Of a stretch of 64,000 bases of DNA, positions 1 to 13,183 are shown piece by piece. This stretch comes from Agaricicola taiwanensis (lineage in GTDB: Bacteria; Pseudomonadota; Alphaproteobacteria; Rhizobiales; Methylopilaceae). Both the position numbers and the translations under genes were made by a program. The notes beneath the pieces were generated by a model, which worked only from the letters and a program-made list of their open reading frames with translations, did not search any database and was not told where the DNA came from. Numbering within the stretch: the stretch's first letter is position 1; each line of letters starts with the position of its first letter. The stretch lies in the NCBI RefSeq assembly GCF_014635245.1, contig NZ_BMCP01000002.1, forward strand, positions 496,001 through 560,000, in the 5' to 3' direction.

Positions 1-656
1 GCTTTCGCATCGAGGCCATCGTCGTCACCGGCCAGATGGAATTGACCACGGAAGAAATCGTGGATGCGGTGGGTCTCGACGCCACCCGCTCGCTCGTCTT
101 TCTTGACGCCAATGTGGCTCGGGGCCAATTGCTGGCCCTGCCGTTGGTGGAGAGCGCGTCGGTCCGCAAGTTCTATCCGGATCGCGTCGAGATCGCCGTC
201 ACCGAGCGCAAACCCTTCGCGGTCTGGCAGCAAGAGGGCTCGTTCTCGGTGATCTCAGCCGATGGTACCTCCATCGATTCGGCGCGCGATGGCCGATTCT
301 CGCATCTGCCGCTGGTGGTGGGCGAGGGGGCTGATGCGGCCGCCGGCGAGTTTCTTCCCGTTCTCGCCAAATTTCCGGGTGTCGCCAAGAAGACCTATGG
401 CGCTGTGCGCATCGGTGATCGGCGTTGGAACCTGCGTCTTACCAATGGCTTCGACGTGAAGCTGCCGGACGAGGGCGTGGAAGCCGCTCTCGCCAAGCTG
501 GATGGTCTTATCCGCGACGGCAAGATCATGTCCCGTGACCTCGTTTCCATCGATCTCAGGGATAAAAAACGCACACTGGTCCGGCTGACCCCTGAGGCGG
601 CGAAAACGGCCCGGGAAGCGATGGCCAAGGCAAAGAAGGCTGGAGGCCAGACATGA
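1..656 (+). CDS. ftsQ: Cell division protein FtsQ (5' end missing)
   Basis: This is the C-terminal part of FtsQ. The reading frame is open from the first bases of the window, so the start lies outside it. FtsQ is a bitopic inner-membrane protein that links early divisome proteins to FtsB/FtsL. The visible part opens in the POTRA domain (RIEAIVVTG) and continues with the periplasmic beta domain, including the family-typical stretch VRKFYPDRVEIAVTERKPFA. The N-terminal cytoplasmic tail and transmembrane helix are not in the window. The C-terminus is rich in Lys/Ala. The stop overlaps the ftsA start (ATGA), which implies translational coupling. Confidence 0.93.
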   Translation, partial: FRIEAIVVTGQMELTTEEIVDAVGLDATRSLVFLDANVARGQLLALPLVESASVRKFYPDRVEIAVTERKPFAVWQQEGSFSVISADGTSIDSARDGRFSHLPLVVGEGADAAAGEFLPVLAKFPGVAKKTYGAVRIGDRRWNLRLTNGFDVKLPDEGVEAALAKLDGLIRDGKIMSRDLVSIDLRDKKRTLVRLTPEAAKTAREAMAKAKKAGGQT

Positions 657-1975
657 GAACGCAGCTTGCTCAAGGTGTCGCGCCGCGCCTTCGTCCGCTT
701 CCGCCGAAGCGGACGGTCGAGCTCTCGGTGCTTGATGTCGGCACCAGCAAGGTCGTCTGCCTGATCGCTCGCCTGCGACCGCTCGATCGGGATGACGTTA
801 TTCCCGGCCGCACACATCGCATCGAGGTTCTCGGTGTCGGTCACTATCGCTCCCGTGGAGTGAAGGCCGGCGCCATCACCGATATGGAAGCCGCCGAACA
901 TTCCATCCGGCATGCGGTCGATGCCGCAGAGCGCATGGCGGACCTTCGGGTCGATCAGGTCATCGTCTCCATGTCCGCGGGTCGTATCGGTAGCGACAGT
1001 TATGCTGCTTCGGTGAATGTGGCGGGTCATCCCGTAGGCGAAAGCGACATTCAGCGGGTGCTTCGTGCCGCCAGCGCCTATTGCGTCCGCGACGGGCGGG
1101 CGGTCCTCCATTCGCTGCCTATCTCCTACGGGCTCGACGCCACCCGCAACGTCCGCGACCCGCGCGGCATGGTCGGCGAGGAACTCGGCGTCGACATGCA
1201 TGTGATCTCGGGCGACAGCGCACCGCTGCGCAATCTGATTCTGTGCGTGGAACGCTGCCATCTGGAGGTGGCCGGTGTCGTGGCATCGCCCTATGCAAGC
1301 GCACTTGCCGCGCTTGCGGAGGAAGAATCGGAGCTTGGCGTCACGCTGATCGATCTCGGCGGCGGAACCACGACCTTTTCGGTGTTCTCCGGCGGACACT
1401 GCGTTCATGCCGACGGGATCGCCCTGGGCGGCCACCACATCACAATGGATATCGCACGGGGACTGTCGACCCGTCTCGATCACGCCGAGCGCTTGAAGAC
1501 GCTGCATGCCAGCGTATTCCCCGGGCTCAAGGATGATCTCGACATGGTGGCCGTGCCGCCGGTGGGCGAGGATGACGGCAGCGACGCGCATCATGTGCCG
1601 AAATCCCATCTCGTCCGGGTGGTCCGCCCGCGCGTCGAGGAAATTCTCGAACTTGTCCGAGATCGCCTTAAAGCGTCCGGTTTTGCTGTTGATGCTGGGC
1701 GGCGAGTCGTTTTGACAGGGGGAGCGTCGCAATTGACCGGGCTTGTCGATCTCGCAGGACGGATGATCGGGCAACAGGTGCGGATCGGTCGCTCGATCGG
1801 CGCGCGCGGTCTGCCGGAAGCGGCGCGGGGGCCTGCCTTTACGACGGCGCTGGGTCTTCTGACGTATCCGCAGGTGGCGGGGCTGGAACATTTCGAACAA
1901 CGCCGTTCCGGTCTGATGACGGGGACGGATGGCTATCTTGCCCGCGTGGGGCAGTGGCTGAAGGACAGTTTCTAA
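653..1975 (+). CDS. ftsA: Cell division protein FtsA
   Basis: FtsA is an actin-like ATPase that tethers FtsZ filaments to the inner membrane and recruits later divisome proteins. The protein has 440 residues, usual for alphaproteobacteria. The phosphate-1 motif DVGTSKVVCLI lies near residue 28, the 1C/SHS2 subdomain follows, and the phosphate-2 loop LIDLGGGTTTFSVF is near residue 231. The adenosine motif VLTGGASQLTG is near residue 353. The C-terminal GYLARVGQWLKDSF is the expected amphipathic membrane-targeting helix. It overlaps ftsQ by 4 bases and precedes ftsZ by 77 bases. Confidence 0.97.
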   Translation: MRTQLAQGVAPRLRPLPPKRTVELSVLDVGTSKVVCLIARLRPLDRDDVIPGRTHRIEVLGVGHYRSRGVKAGAITDMEAAEHSIRHAVDAAERMADLRVDQVIVSMSAGRIGSDSYAASVNVAGHPVGESDIQRVLRAASAYCVRDGRAVLHSLPISYGLDATRNVRDPRGMVGEELGVDMHVISGDSAPLRNLILCVERCHLEVAGVVASPYASALAALAEEESELGVTLIDLGGGTTTFSVFSGGHCVHADGIALGGHHITMDIARGLSTRLDHAERLKTLHASVFPGLKDDLDMVAVPPVGEDDGSDAHHVPKSHLVRVVRPRVEEILELVRDRLKASGFAVDAGRRVVLTGGASQLTGLVDLAGRMIGQQVRIGRSIGARGLPEAARGPAFTTALGLLTYPQVAGLEHFEQRRSGLMTGTDGYLARVGQWLKDSF

Positions 1976-2052
1976 TCAGGCGGGCGATGGTCGCACGCTG
2001 TGGCGAAAAATGACGCGATGCGGTTTGGACGGCGCGTAAACCGAAGGGGTCG

Positions 2053-3771
2053 ATGATGACGATCAATTTGAAAATGCCCGATATTCGGGAGCTAAAGCCG
2101 AGGATCACGGTCTTCGGTGTCGGTGGCGCCGGCGGCAACGCCGTGAACAACATGATTGAGGCCGGCCTCATGGGCGTGGAGTTCGTGGTTGCGAACACCG
2201 ATGCCCAGGCGCTGACCCTGTCCAAGGCCGAACGCATCATCCAGATGGGTGTGCAGGTCACCGAAGGGCTCGGCGCCGGCTCGCAGCCGGAAGTCGGCCG
2301 GGCGGCAGCCGAGGAGGTGATCGACGAGATTCGCGATCATCTGTCGGGCGCACATATGATCTTCGTCACCGCCGGCATGGGCGGCGGGACCGGCACGGGC
2401 GCCGCTCCCGTGGTCGCACGCGCTGCCCGCGAACTCGGTATCCTCACCGTCGGCGTCGTCACCAAGCCGTTCCATTTTGAAGGCGTCCGCCGCATGCGTG
2501 TCGCCGAGGCGGGCATCGAGGAACTGCAGAAGAACGTCGACACGCTCATCATCATCCCGAACCAGAATCTCTTCCGCATCGCCAATGAGCGCACGACCTT
2601 CGCCGACGCCTTCGCCATGGCGGACCAGGTGCTCTATTCCGGCGTCGCCTGCATCACTGACCTGATGGTGAAGGAAGGCCTCATCAACCTCGACTTCGCC
2701 GACGTCCGCTCCGTCATGCGGGAAATGGGCAAGGCCATGATGGGCACCGGCGAGGCCTCCGGTGACAAGCGCGCCATCGAGGCCGCCGAAGCGGCGATTG
2801 CCAACCCGCTCCTGGACGACGTGTCCATGAAGGGTGCACGTGGTCTCCTGATCTCCATCACCGGCGGCAACGACCTCACGCTCTACGAAGTCGATGAGGC
2901 CGCGACCCGCATCCGCGAGGAAGTCGACCAGGACGCCAATATCATTCTGGGTGCGACCTTCGACGAGAGCCTCGATGGCACGATCCGCGTGTCTGTCGTG
3001 GCAACCGGTATCGACCAGGAAGCCGACGCCGTGGTGTCCTCTCCGGCCGAGCAGCGTCTCGCTGCCCTGGCCGAACGCCTGCAGACCACGTCGCCCGCAC
3101 CGGCCGCTCCGGCGACCGGACAGCGTCCGCAGCACGCGCCGCAGCATCACGCACCCCTGGCACCGGCTCCGCAGCCGGCTCCGGCTCACCACCAGCCGGT
3201 GGAGCAGGCACCGATCGCGGCGCAGGAGGACGTCACTCTTCGCCCTTTAGCCCCAAGGCCGACTCTGACGGAGGAGGCTTTTTCCGAGGCTCTGGCGGCG
3301 GAAGATGACGTGAACACGGAGGAGCATTTCATTCCTCCGATGCCAGAGCGGACCGTGCTGCGCCCGGCTCGCCTGCCGCAGATCGAGGACCTGCCGGTTC
3401 CTGTGCAGAATCAGATTCGGCAGAGCCGTGGCGAAATGGCGGCCGATCTCCATGCGCCCGAAAAGAAGCGCATGGGTCTGCTGCAGCGCCTGGCGTCGGT
3501 CGGTCTCGGCCGTCATGCCGACGACGAGGGTTATGAGCAGGGAATGGCTGCGCCGCAGTCGATCCAGCCCGCTCCGGTCGAACAGGCGCCGGCGCCGCGC
3601 CCTGATATCGCCGCTGAATATGCGCGCCGCCAGCCGGCTCCGCAGCCTCAGCCCGCCCCACGTGTGGCACAGGGGCAGCTTGATCCTCATGGCCGGCCTG
3701 CACCACGTCCGGCGAGCCTGGATGATGACCAGCTGGAAATTCCAGCGTTCCTTCGCAGGCAGGCCAACTGA
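2053..3771 (+). CDS. ftsZ: Cell division GTPase FtsZ
   Basis: FtsZ is the tubulin-like GTPase that forms the cytokinetic ring. The GTPase domain covers about residues 15-320 and contains the tubulin signature [13 protein letters not shown] near residue 109 and the T7-loop region [11 protein letters not shown]. At 572 residues it is much longer than the roughly 390 of enterobacterial FtsZ. The excess is a Pro/Gln/Ala-rich disordered linker (about 345-555), as is normal in Hyphomicrobiales. The last residues, [12 protein letters not shown], are the conserved peptide that binds FtsA. Two adjacent ATGs (2053, 2056) are possible starts. An intrinsic terminator follows the stop. Confidence 0.97.
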   Translation: MMTINLKMPDIRELKPRITVFGVGGAGGNAVNNMIEAGLMGVEFVVANTDAQALTLSKAERIIQMGVQVTEGLGAGSQPEVGRAAAEEVIDEIRDHLSGAHMIFVTAGMGGGTGTGAAPVVARAARELGILTVGVVTKPFHFEGVRRMRVAEAGIEELQKNVDTLIIIPNQNLFRIANERTTFADAFAMADQVLYSGVACITDLMVKEGLINLDFADVRSVMREMGKAMMGTGEASGDKRAIEAAEAAIANPLLDDVSMKGARGLLISITGGNDLTLYEVDEAATRIREEVDQDANIILGATFDESLDGTIRVSVVATGIDQEADAVVSSPAEQRLAALAERLQTTSPAPAAPATGQRPQHAPQHHAPLAPAPQPAPAHHQPVEQAPIAAQEDVTLRPLAPRPTLTEEAFSEALAAEDDVNTEEHFIPPMPERTVLRPARLPQIEDLPVPVQNQIRQSRGEMAADLHAPEKKRMGLLQRLASVGLGRHADDEGYEQGMAAPQSIQPAPVEQAPAPRPDIAAEYARRQPAPQPQPAPRVAQGQLDPHGRPAPRPASLDDDQLEIPAFLRRQAN

Positions 3772-3788
3772 GCCTCCTCGTATGATTG

Positions 3789-3814
3789 GAAAGGCCCGGT
3801 TTTCCGGGCCTTTC
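3789..3814 (+). terminator. Intrinsic terminator after ftsZ
   Basis: An 11-bp perfect inverted repeat (GAAAGGCCCGG/CCGGGCCTTTC) with a TTTT loop starts 17 bases past the ftsZ stop. The end of its 3' arm is T-rich. It would separate the ftsQAZ transcript from lpxC. Confidence 0.8.
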
Positions 3815-3952
3815 TCGTTTCGGACGGATTGTAACAGTCCGAAAGGAAGCGTGATTTGTTTCGGGTCCGGGATAACCCTACTTTCCAGACCAACGAGACG
3901 TCGGGGACTCATGCCCCGGAGATTCGCGTCACAGTGACCTTGAGAGTGTTCG

Positions 3953-4891
3953 ATGTTTGATCGCCAGACCACGCTGAAAGCCCCGCTCACCTTTACAGGT
4001 GTCGGCGTCCACAGCGGTGCGCCGACGACACTGACGCTCCATCCCTCGGGCATTGGAACGGGCATTTCATTCCGCCGTACGGGTTCCTTCGGCACCAAGG
4101 TCATTCATGCACGCTATGATCGCGTGACGGCTGCCGAGCTCTCCACGGTTCTGGGAGATCCGGCTGACGGGGGCGTCGCCACCGTCGAGCATCTTCTCTC
4201 GGCCTTCCGGGGCGTCGGCCTGGACAATGTCGTCGCCGAGATGAGCGGGCCGGAGGCGCCGATTCTCGACGGCGCGACTGAAGTCTTCACAGACGGCATC
4301 ATGGATGCCGGCCTGCAAACACTGGATGCTCCGCGCCGCTACATCAAGATCCTGAAGCCGGTGCGTTTTGAACGTGGCGATGCCTGGGCGGAACTCGTTC
4401 CCCAAGCCAAGGGCTTCTCCATCGATATCGAGATTGATTTCCCCACGCCGCTGATCGGTCGCCAGCGTCTGCAGCTCGACGTCAATCCGCGCAGCTACCG
4501 TCGCGAGATTGCCTGGGCCTGCACCTTCGGTTTCCTTTCCGATGTGGAACGTCTGCGCAGCGCGGGCTTCGCGCGTGGCTCGTCGCTCGAGAACAGCATC
4601 GTCGTCGACGGCGATCAGGTGGTGAACCCGACCGGTCTGCGCTCGCCGGATCATTTCGTGCGCCACAAGGCGCTCGATGCCATCGGTGATCTCGCACTGG
4701 CCGGTCTTCCCCTGCGGGGCCGCTATCGCTCCTATAAGGGTGGCCACCGCGTGAATGTCGAAATGGTCAAGGCTCTGGCGGCACAGCCCTCTGCCTGGAC
4801 CATCGTCGAGGCCGAGGCTCCCACACCGGTGCCCGGTTATGCCGAGCTTTCACCGGCACTTGTCCCCGCCTTTGCGCCCGACCGGGTGTAA
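3953..4891 (+). CDS. lpxC: UDP-3-O-acyl-N-acetylglucosamine deacetylase LpxC
   Basis: LpxC is the zinc-dependent deacetylase that catalyses the first committed step of lipid A synthesis in the cytoplasm. The 312-residue length fits the family (about 305). The zinc-binding residues are visible: the His of VEHLLSAFRG near residue 80, and the His/Asp of HKALDAIGDLAL. The catalytic His is in YKGGHRVNVEMV. The start MFDRQTTLKAPLTFTGVGVHSG matches the family. It lies downstream of the ftsZ terminator, so it probably has its own promoter in the 140-base gap. The association with ftsZ is common in proteobacteria. Confidence 0.96.
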   Translation: MFDRQTTLKAPLTFTGVGVHSGAPTTLTLHPSGIGTGISFRRTGSFGTKVIHARYDRVTAAELSTVLGDPADGGVATVEHLLSAFRGVGLDNVVAEMSGPEAPILDGATEVFTDGIMDAGLQTLDAPRRYIKILKPVRFERGDAWAELVPQAKGFSIDIEIDFPTPLIGRQRLQLDVNPRSYRREIAWACTFGFLSDVERLRSAGFARGSSLENSIVVDGDQVVNPTGLRSPDHFVRHKALDAIGDLALAGLPLRGRYRSYKGGHRVNVEMVKALAAQPSAWTIVEAEAPTPVPGYAELSPALVPAFAPDRV

Positions 4892-4976
4892 TCCAGCCAT
4901 TCCTGCGTGGCGGTTTTCCTGCGTATGGGTTAAAAGGCCCAGATTCAAAACCCCAGCGCATGGGATCTGAGGACTG

Positions 4977-5840
4977 ATGACCGACATGATGATGCGTATC
5001 CGTTCGCGCTCGCGCAGCGCACTGCGTGTGGTGGCGGTGTTGACCGTAGCCGTTTCCCTTTCCGCCTGTTCCATCTTCGGCGAGAAGGACGAGGATGCGG
5101 TGGTCCTCCCCGATGAGCCCGCGGATAAGCTCTACAATGAAGGCCTCTATTATGTGAACGAGGGCAACTACAACAAGGCTGCCGAGAAGTTCGAAGAGGT
5201 CGACAAGCAGCACCCCTATACGGAGTGGGCGCGCAAGTCCCTGGTGATGGTGGCTTACAGCCATTACGCGCAGGGCAATTACGACGACGCGATCACCAAT
5301 GCGCGACGCTATCTGGCACTGCACCCCGGCAGCGAGGACGCTGCCTATGCGCAGTACATCCTCGCCATGTCTTATTATAACGAGATCCCCGATATCTCGC
5401 GCGATCAGCAGCGCACGCAGCGCGCTCTGCTTGCACTTCAGGAGATCGCGGACAAATACCCCAACTCCGAATATGCCGAACCGGCCCGTCAGCGCATCGT
5501 CGTGGCCCGGGACCAGCTCGCCGGCAAGGAGATGGAGGTCGGCCGCTACTACCTCAATCAGCGCAATTATATCGGGGCGATCAACCGCTTTCGCAGCGTC
5601 ATCTCCGATTACCAGAAGACGCGTCACGTGGAGGAAGCCCTGGCGCGGGTGGCGGAAGCCAATATGGCGCTCGGCATTGTGGATGAAGCGCAGACCGCCG
5701 CGGCCGTCCTGGGACATAACTTCCCCGACAGCCAGTGGTACCAGGACACCTACAAGCTTGTTCAGTCGCGCGGTCTTGAGCCCCGCGAGAACAAGGAGTC
5801 CTGGATCAGCAAGGCGTTTCGCAAGGTGGGCTTCAGCTGA
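4977..5840 (+). CDS. bamD: Outer membrane assembly lipoprotein BamD
   Basis: BamD (older names ComL/YfiO) is the essential lipoprotein of the BAM complex, which folds beta-barrel proteins into the outer membrane. A lipoprotein signal peptide ends at the lipobox LSAC with Cys31, giving a periplasm-facing outer-membrane lipoprotein. The mature part is made of TPR-like repeats, for example KLYNEGLYYVNEGNYNKAAE and YDDAITNARRYLALHPGS. Length is 287 residues, slightly longer than E. coli BamD. ATGs at 4986 and 4989 are alternative starts that keep the signal peptide. recN follows after 12 bases, so the two are probably cotranscribed. Confidence 0.95.
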   Translation: MTDMMMRIRSRSRSALRVVAVLTVAVSLSACSIFGEKDEDAVVLPDEPADKLYNEGLYYVNEGNYNKAAEKFEEVDKQHPYTEWARKSLVMVAYSHYAQGNYDDAITNARRYLALHPGSEDAAYAQYILAMSYYNEIPDISRDQQRTQRALLALQEIADKYPNSEYAEPARQRIVVARDQLAGKEMEVGRYYLNQRNYIGAINRFRSVISDYQKTRHVEEALARVAEANMALGIVDEAQTAAAVLGHNFPDSQWYQDTYKLVQSRGLEPRENKESWISKAFRKVGFS

Positions 5841-5852
5841 TTTGAGCGGAAC

Positions 5853-9714
<3,862 letters not shown>

Positions 9715-9723
9715 CCTGATTCG

Positions 9724-9879
9724 TCAGATCCGGCCCATCAGGGCAAGGATGAGAACGATGATCAGGATGACGCCGACGATACCGCCGGGACCGTAACCCC
9801 AGCCACGGCTGTAGCCCCAGTTCGGCAAAGCGCCAATCAGAATCAGAATCAGCAGGATGATGAGGATCGTCGAAAGCAT
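9724..9879 (-). CDS. DUF3309 family small membrane protein
   Basis: This 51-residue protein reads MLSTILIILLILILIGALPN, then a Trp/Gly/Tyr-rich turn (WGYSRGWGYGPGG) and a second hydrophobic helix (IVGVILIIVLILALMGRI). Two short transmembrane helices around a Gly/Tyr hairpin are the hallmark of DUF3309, a family abundant in alphaproteobacteria with no known function. A good ribosome site (GGAGGG, 7 bases upstream) supports the start. It converges on ligA with only 9 bases between the stops. Homologues are often stress-induced, but nothing here shows that directly. Confidence 0.85.
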   Translation of the reverse strand: MLSTILIILLILILIGALPNWGYSRGWGYGPGGIVGVILIIVLILALMGRI

Positions 9880-9983
9880 TAGCGTGCCCTCCAGGCGGTT
9901 TTTGTAGCAACTGAACGCACACGCTTCCGTGAAGTTCCCCCCGAGAGGAACCTTGCATCAAAATTGATGATGGGAGGCCTTTA

Positions 9984-11804
9984 TCAAAGAGGCGCGCAGG
10001 CCGCCGTCAGCCAGGCACGTGCCTCCGTGTCAAGTTCCGGCGCCACTTCCTGCAGAACGCGGGCATGATAGGCGTCGATCCAGGCCCATTCTTCGCGCGT
10101 GAGGAGATCGAGCGCGATGGCACGGCGGTCGAAGGGTGCCAATGTCAGCGTCTCGAAGCCGAGCATCGGCCTCTCCTGATCCGGAATGGTGATTTCGGTC
10201 ACGAGCAGGAGGTTTTCCGTTCGGATGCCGTAGTGGCCTTCGCGGTAATAGCCCGGCTCATTGGACAGGATCATGCCTGGCAGGAGGGCGACATGGGCGG
10301 TCTTGGAAATGCGCTGCGGTCCCTCATGGACCGAGAGGTAGGAGCCCACGCCATGTCCCGTGCCGTGATCGAAATCCGTGCCGATATCCCAGAGCGCGCG
10401 CCGGGCGAAGGCATCGAGATGGGCGCCGGTGGTTCCCTTGGGGAACCTGGCGGTTGCGATGGCGATATGGCCCTTCAAAACGCGGGTGAAATGATCCCGC
10501 ATGGTGTCGGAAAGTTCGCCGACCGCTATGGTGCGGGTGACGTCGGTGGTGCCGTCCTGATACTGCGCGCCGGAGTCGATCAGGAACAGACCTTGTCCGA
10601 TCACCCTGTTGGTCGCTTCCGTCACGCGGTAATGCGGCAGAGCCGCATTCGGGCCGGCTGCAGAGATGGTGGGAAAGGAAATATCCTTGAGGAGGCCGGT
10701 ATCGGCGCGAAAGGTTTCCAGCGCGATGGCGGCATCGATCTCGGTGACGCTGTCGCTCGATGCGCGGCGGTCTAGCCAGGCGAGAAAGCGGCAGAGCGCG
10801 ACACCATCCCGCTTGTGAGCGGCGCGCATACCCCTGATCTCGCCCTCGTTCTTGATCGCTTTCAAAGCCGTGACCGGATCCGGCCCCAGGATGATCTCTG
10901 CTCCCGATGTCTGAAGATGCGAGACCAGGGCAGCTGGCGCGTTCGACGGATCGAGCATGACGCGCGCCTTATGGCTGCCCAACATGTTCAGCGCCGACGC
11001 GATGGCATCCGGCTCTTCGATCGCTGCGACTTTTTCAAGAGCCGCGCGCGCGCCAGCTGTCAGCCGGGAAACGGCGACGAAGAGGGTGGGCCTGTCCTCC
11101 AGCGGTACCAACGCGCGGCAAAGCGGCAAGGGTGTATGGCTGACATCTCCGCCGCGGATATTGAACAGCCAAGCAACGGCGTGGGGGTCCGACAGCAGCA
11201 GGACGCCGGCCTTGGCTGCGGCGAGGCCGCTGCGAAGCAGCGTAAGCTTATCGTCGGTGGAGCGACCCGCGAATTCCAACGGATGGTCCACGATGGGGGC
11301 GGGGGCAATCTTGGGGCGGTCAGTCCACAGCACATCAACCGGATTTTCGATGACCGGAACCAGTTTCGCCTCGGCCTTCTCGCAAACGGCTGTGAAACGT
11401 TCCACCTCGGCCGGTGTCTGCAGCCAAGGGTCATAACCAAGCCGGCAGCCGGCCGACAGGACGTCGCCGAGCCATGCGCAAGGTGCGGTTACTGTGATGT
11501 CGACAAGTTCAAAAACGCTGCCGTCAACCTGCGTGCGTGCCTGGACCGTGTAACGCCCGTCGATGAAAAGGGCGGCACGATCCGCGAGCACGACGGCAAT
11601 CCCGGCTGATCCTGTGAAGCCGGTCAGCCAGGCGAGCCGCTCTTCCCCCTGGGACACATATTCGTTCTGATAAGCGTCGGCGCGCGGAACGACAAAACCA
11701 TCAAGCCCGCGGTCCTTGAGAATACCACGCAATGCGGCGAGGCGGCCGGCGCCGAGGCTTGGATCGGTAACATCGTCAAAGGATTGAAAGTGTGATGCGG
11801 ACAT
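9984..11804 (-). CDS. pepP: Xaa-Pro aminopeptidase (M24B family)
   Basis: This is a cytosolic metallopeptidase that removes an N-terminal residue preceding proline. At 606 residues it is the long, eukaryotic-APP-like form: two creatinase-type N-terminal domains followed by the pita-bread catalytic domain. Metal-ligand regions are visible as LIDSGAQYQDGTTDVTRT (two Asp), HGTGHGVGSYLSVHEG (His), ILSNEPGYY (Glu) and a final Glu in GIRTENLLLV. The ATG at 11804 is chosen because the slightly longer reading starts with TTG. No strong ribosome site is visible. It is divergent from the 73-codon gene at 12036. Confidence 0.9.
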   Translation of the reverse strand: MSASHFQSFDDVTDPSLGAGRLAALRGILKDRGLDGFVVPRADAYQNEYVSQGEERLAWLTGFTGSAGIAVVLADRAALFIDGRYTVQARTQVDGSVFELVDITVTAPCAWLGDVLSAGCRLGYDPWLQTPAEVERFTAVCEKAEAKLVPVIENPVDVLWTDRPKIAPAPIVDHPLEFAGRSTDDKLTLLRSGLAAAKAGVLLLSDPHAVAWLFNIRGGDVSHTPLPLCRALVPLEDRPTLFVAVSRLTAGARAALEKVAAIEEPDAIASALNMLGSHKARVMLDPSNAPAALVSHLQTSGAEIILGPDPVTALKAIKNEGEIRGMRAAHKRDGVALCRFLAWLDRRASSDSVTEIDAAIALETFRADTGLLKDISFPTISAAGPNAALPHYRVTEATNRVIGQGLFLIDSGAQYQDGTTDVTRTIAVGELSDTMRDHFTRVLKGHIAIATARFPKGTTGAHLDAFARRALWDIGTDFDHGTGHGVGSYLSVHEGPQRISKTAHVALLPGMILSNEPGYYREGHYGIRTENLLLVTEITIPDQERPMLGFETLTLAPFDRRAIALDLLTREEWAWIDAYHARVLQEVAPELDTEARAWLTAACAPL

Positions 11805-11978
11805 GGCCAAGACAAAACTCGTGCAGGGGAGAAGATGAGGGAAGCCTGCACTGGGATTGAGCAGATTTGGCTGTAACTAACAGCAAACCTCTGGCTTTTC
11901 ACCAAAAATTATGTGCCATGACTTTTTCTCAGGGCTGGCATGCAGCTTTCGATCTAGGTCATTGGCTGCGGAATGTGC

Positions 11979-12016
11979 ATATTGCGTCGCAATATCAAGG
12001 TAAGTTTTGCTTACCT
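11979..12016 (+). promoter_or_regulatory. Two inverted repeats upstream of a small gene
   Basis: Two short palindromes lie just before the ribosome site of the gene at 12036. The first is ATATTGC-gtc-GCAATAT at 11979-11995. The second is AGGTAAG-ttttg-CTTACCT at 11998-12016. The first could be an operator. The second could be an operator or a small hairpin in the 5' leader. No regulator can be assigned from sequence alone. Confidence 0.45.
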
Positions 12017-12035
12017 GTCGTTCGGAGAAGAAATC

Positions 12036-12257
12036 ATGATGACGAGTTCAACCCTTCACGGTTACCTGCCTGCCACGCCGAGCCAGACCGGTGGTTTTTG
12101 GAAGCGCCTGCATAATGCAGTTATGGCGCATCAAACCCGTCGGGCAGACGAATTCGTGGGGTCATTCTTGGCTCACAAAAATCCGGCCATGGCTCAGGAA
12201 CTGGGTTATGACGTCGAGAAGCTGAAGAAGATGCCGCTTAAGGCCGCCTGCTTCTAA
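12036..12257 (+). CDS. Small conserved-looking protein of unknown function
   Basis: This 73-residue protein starts MMTSSTLHGYLP. The start is set by GGAGAAG about 6 bases upstream; the frame is open further but without a ribosome site. The sequence has a flexible N-terminus and a basic amphipathic region (WKRLHNAVMAHQTRRADEF). It ends in a segment, AQELGYDVEKLKKM, that loosely recalls the short tail of DUF1127 proteins, though the DUF1127 Arg/Trp pattern is not met. There is no signal peptide or membrane segment. Two palindromes upstream suggest regulated expression. It converges on prmA with 16 bases between the stops. Confidence 0.6.
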   Translation: MMTSSTLHGYLPATPSQTGGFWKRLHNAVMAHQTRRADEFVGSFLAHKNPAMAQELGYDVEKLKKMPLKAACF

Positions 12258-12273
12258 TGCCGGCGCTGGCAGC

Positions 12274-13161
12274 TCAGCCGCGCCCTCGGCGGAGCACCAG
12301 TGTCGCCCAATTGTCGATGTGACGCCGCGCGATCAGACGCATGCCCTGCGCGGCGTAGCTTGCCAGCACCATCCGTTCCTGAGAGACCAGTAAGCCTGAC
12401 AGGATGATGGTGCCTCCGGATCTTGTGCGCTGCACCATCCCGGTGGATAGCGCCATGAGGGGACGGGCCAGGATATTGGCCAGGATGAGGTCGAAAGGCG
12501 CGTTCTGGGCGATGATCGGTGTGCCGAAGCCATCCGCCTGTTCCGTTTTCACGAGATGACCGACTCGGTTGAGGTGCGCATTCTCTCTCGTGATACGGAC
12601 AGAGACAGGGTCGATGTCGGTCGCAAGGACGGCACGCTTCAAGGCCTTTGCGACGGCGATCGCGAGAACGCCTGTGCCCGTTCCAAGGTCCAGCACTTTC
12701 GCTGGCTGCTCCCGTTTCAGAACGTCATCCAGAGCCAATAGACAGCCCAGCGTCGTGCCGTGATGGCCGGTGCCGAAGGCCAGGGCTGCCTCGACACGGA
12801 TGCCAAGCGCGTTGGCCGGTACCCGATGACTGTCGTGGCCACCATGAACGAAGAAGCGGCCAGCACGCACGGGGGCCAAGCCCTCGAGGCTGGCGGCAAC
12901 CCAATCGGCATCTTCGATGCTGTCGGCTTGCAGTTCAACGACCTTCGCATCGTCCCCAAGAATGGCATTTACTCTTTGCAAGAGTTCATTCGGTTCGGTC
13001 ATCGGCCCGGAATAGATCTCGACGGTCCACCGGCTTTCATCCTGCGGGTCCTCAAAAGTCGCGACGGTATTTTCCTCAAGTGAGAGCGTCTCCTCGAGGA
13101 CATTGCTCAAGCGATGTGCGAGCTTGGTGGGGGCGTGGAAGCGGACGACGGCTGTGGGCAC
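12274..13161 (-). CDS. prmA: Ribosomal protein L11 methyltransferase PrmA
   Basis: PrmA trimethylates ribosomal protein L11 using S-adenosylmethionine. The class I methyltransferase motif VLDLGTGTGVLAIAVAKAL is in the second half, followed by ATDIDPVSVRI (motif II acid) and LILANILARPL, the family's NILA signature. The N-terminal substrate-recognition domain is present. The 295-residue length is usual. It lies 22 bases downstream of the uvrD-type gene in the same direction and is probably cotranscribed with it. Confidence 0.93.
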   Translation of the reverse strand: MPTAVVRFHAPTKLAHRLSNVLEETLSLEENTVATFEDPQDESRWTVEIYSGPMTEPNELLQRVNAILGDDAKVVELQADSIEDADWVAASLEGLAPVRAGRFFVHGGHDSHRVPANALGIRVEAALAFGTGHHGTTLGCLLALDDVLKREQPAKVLDLGTGTGVLAIAVAKALKRAVLATDIDPVSVRITRENAHLNRVGHLVKTEQADGFGTPIIAQNAPFDLILANILARPLMALSTGMVQRTRSGGTIILSGLLVSQERMVLASYAAQGMRLIARRHIDNWATLVLRRGRG

Positions 13162-13183
13162 GAGGAGATCTTTCGTGAAAAGG

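Noticed and set aside
395..1900. 501-codon minus-strand ORF antisense to ftsQ/ftsA
   Set aside because: It is the high-GC shadow of well-supported ftsQ and ftsA. Its protein is low in hydrophobic core patterns, rich in Arg/His/Pro, and has no motif.
2092..3192. 366-codon minus-strand ORF antisense to ftsZ
   Set aside because: Shadow of ftsZ, with His/Gly/Arg-rich sequence and no domain.
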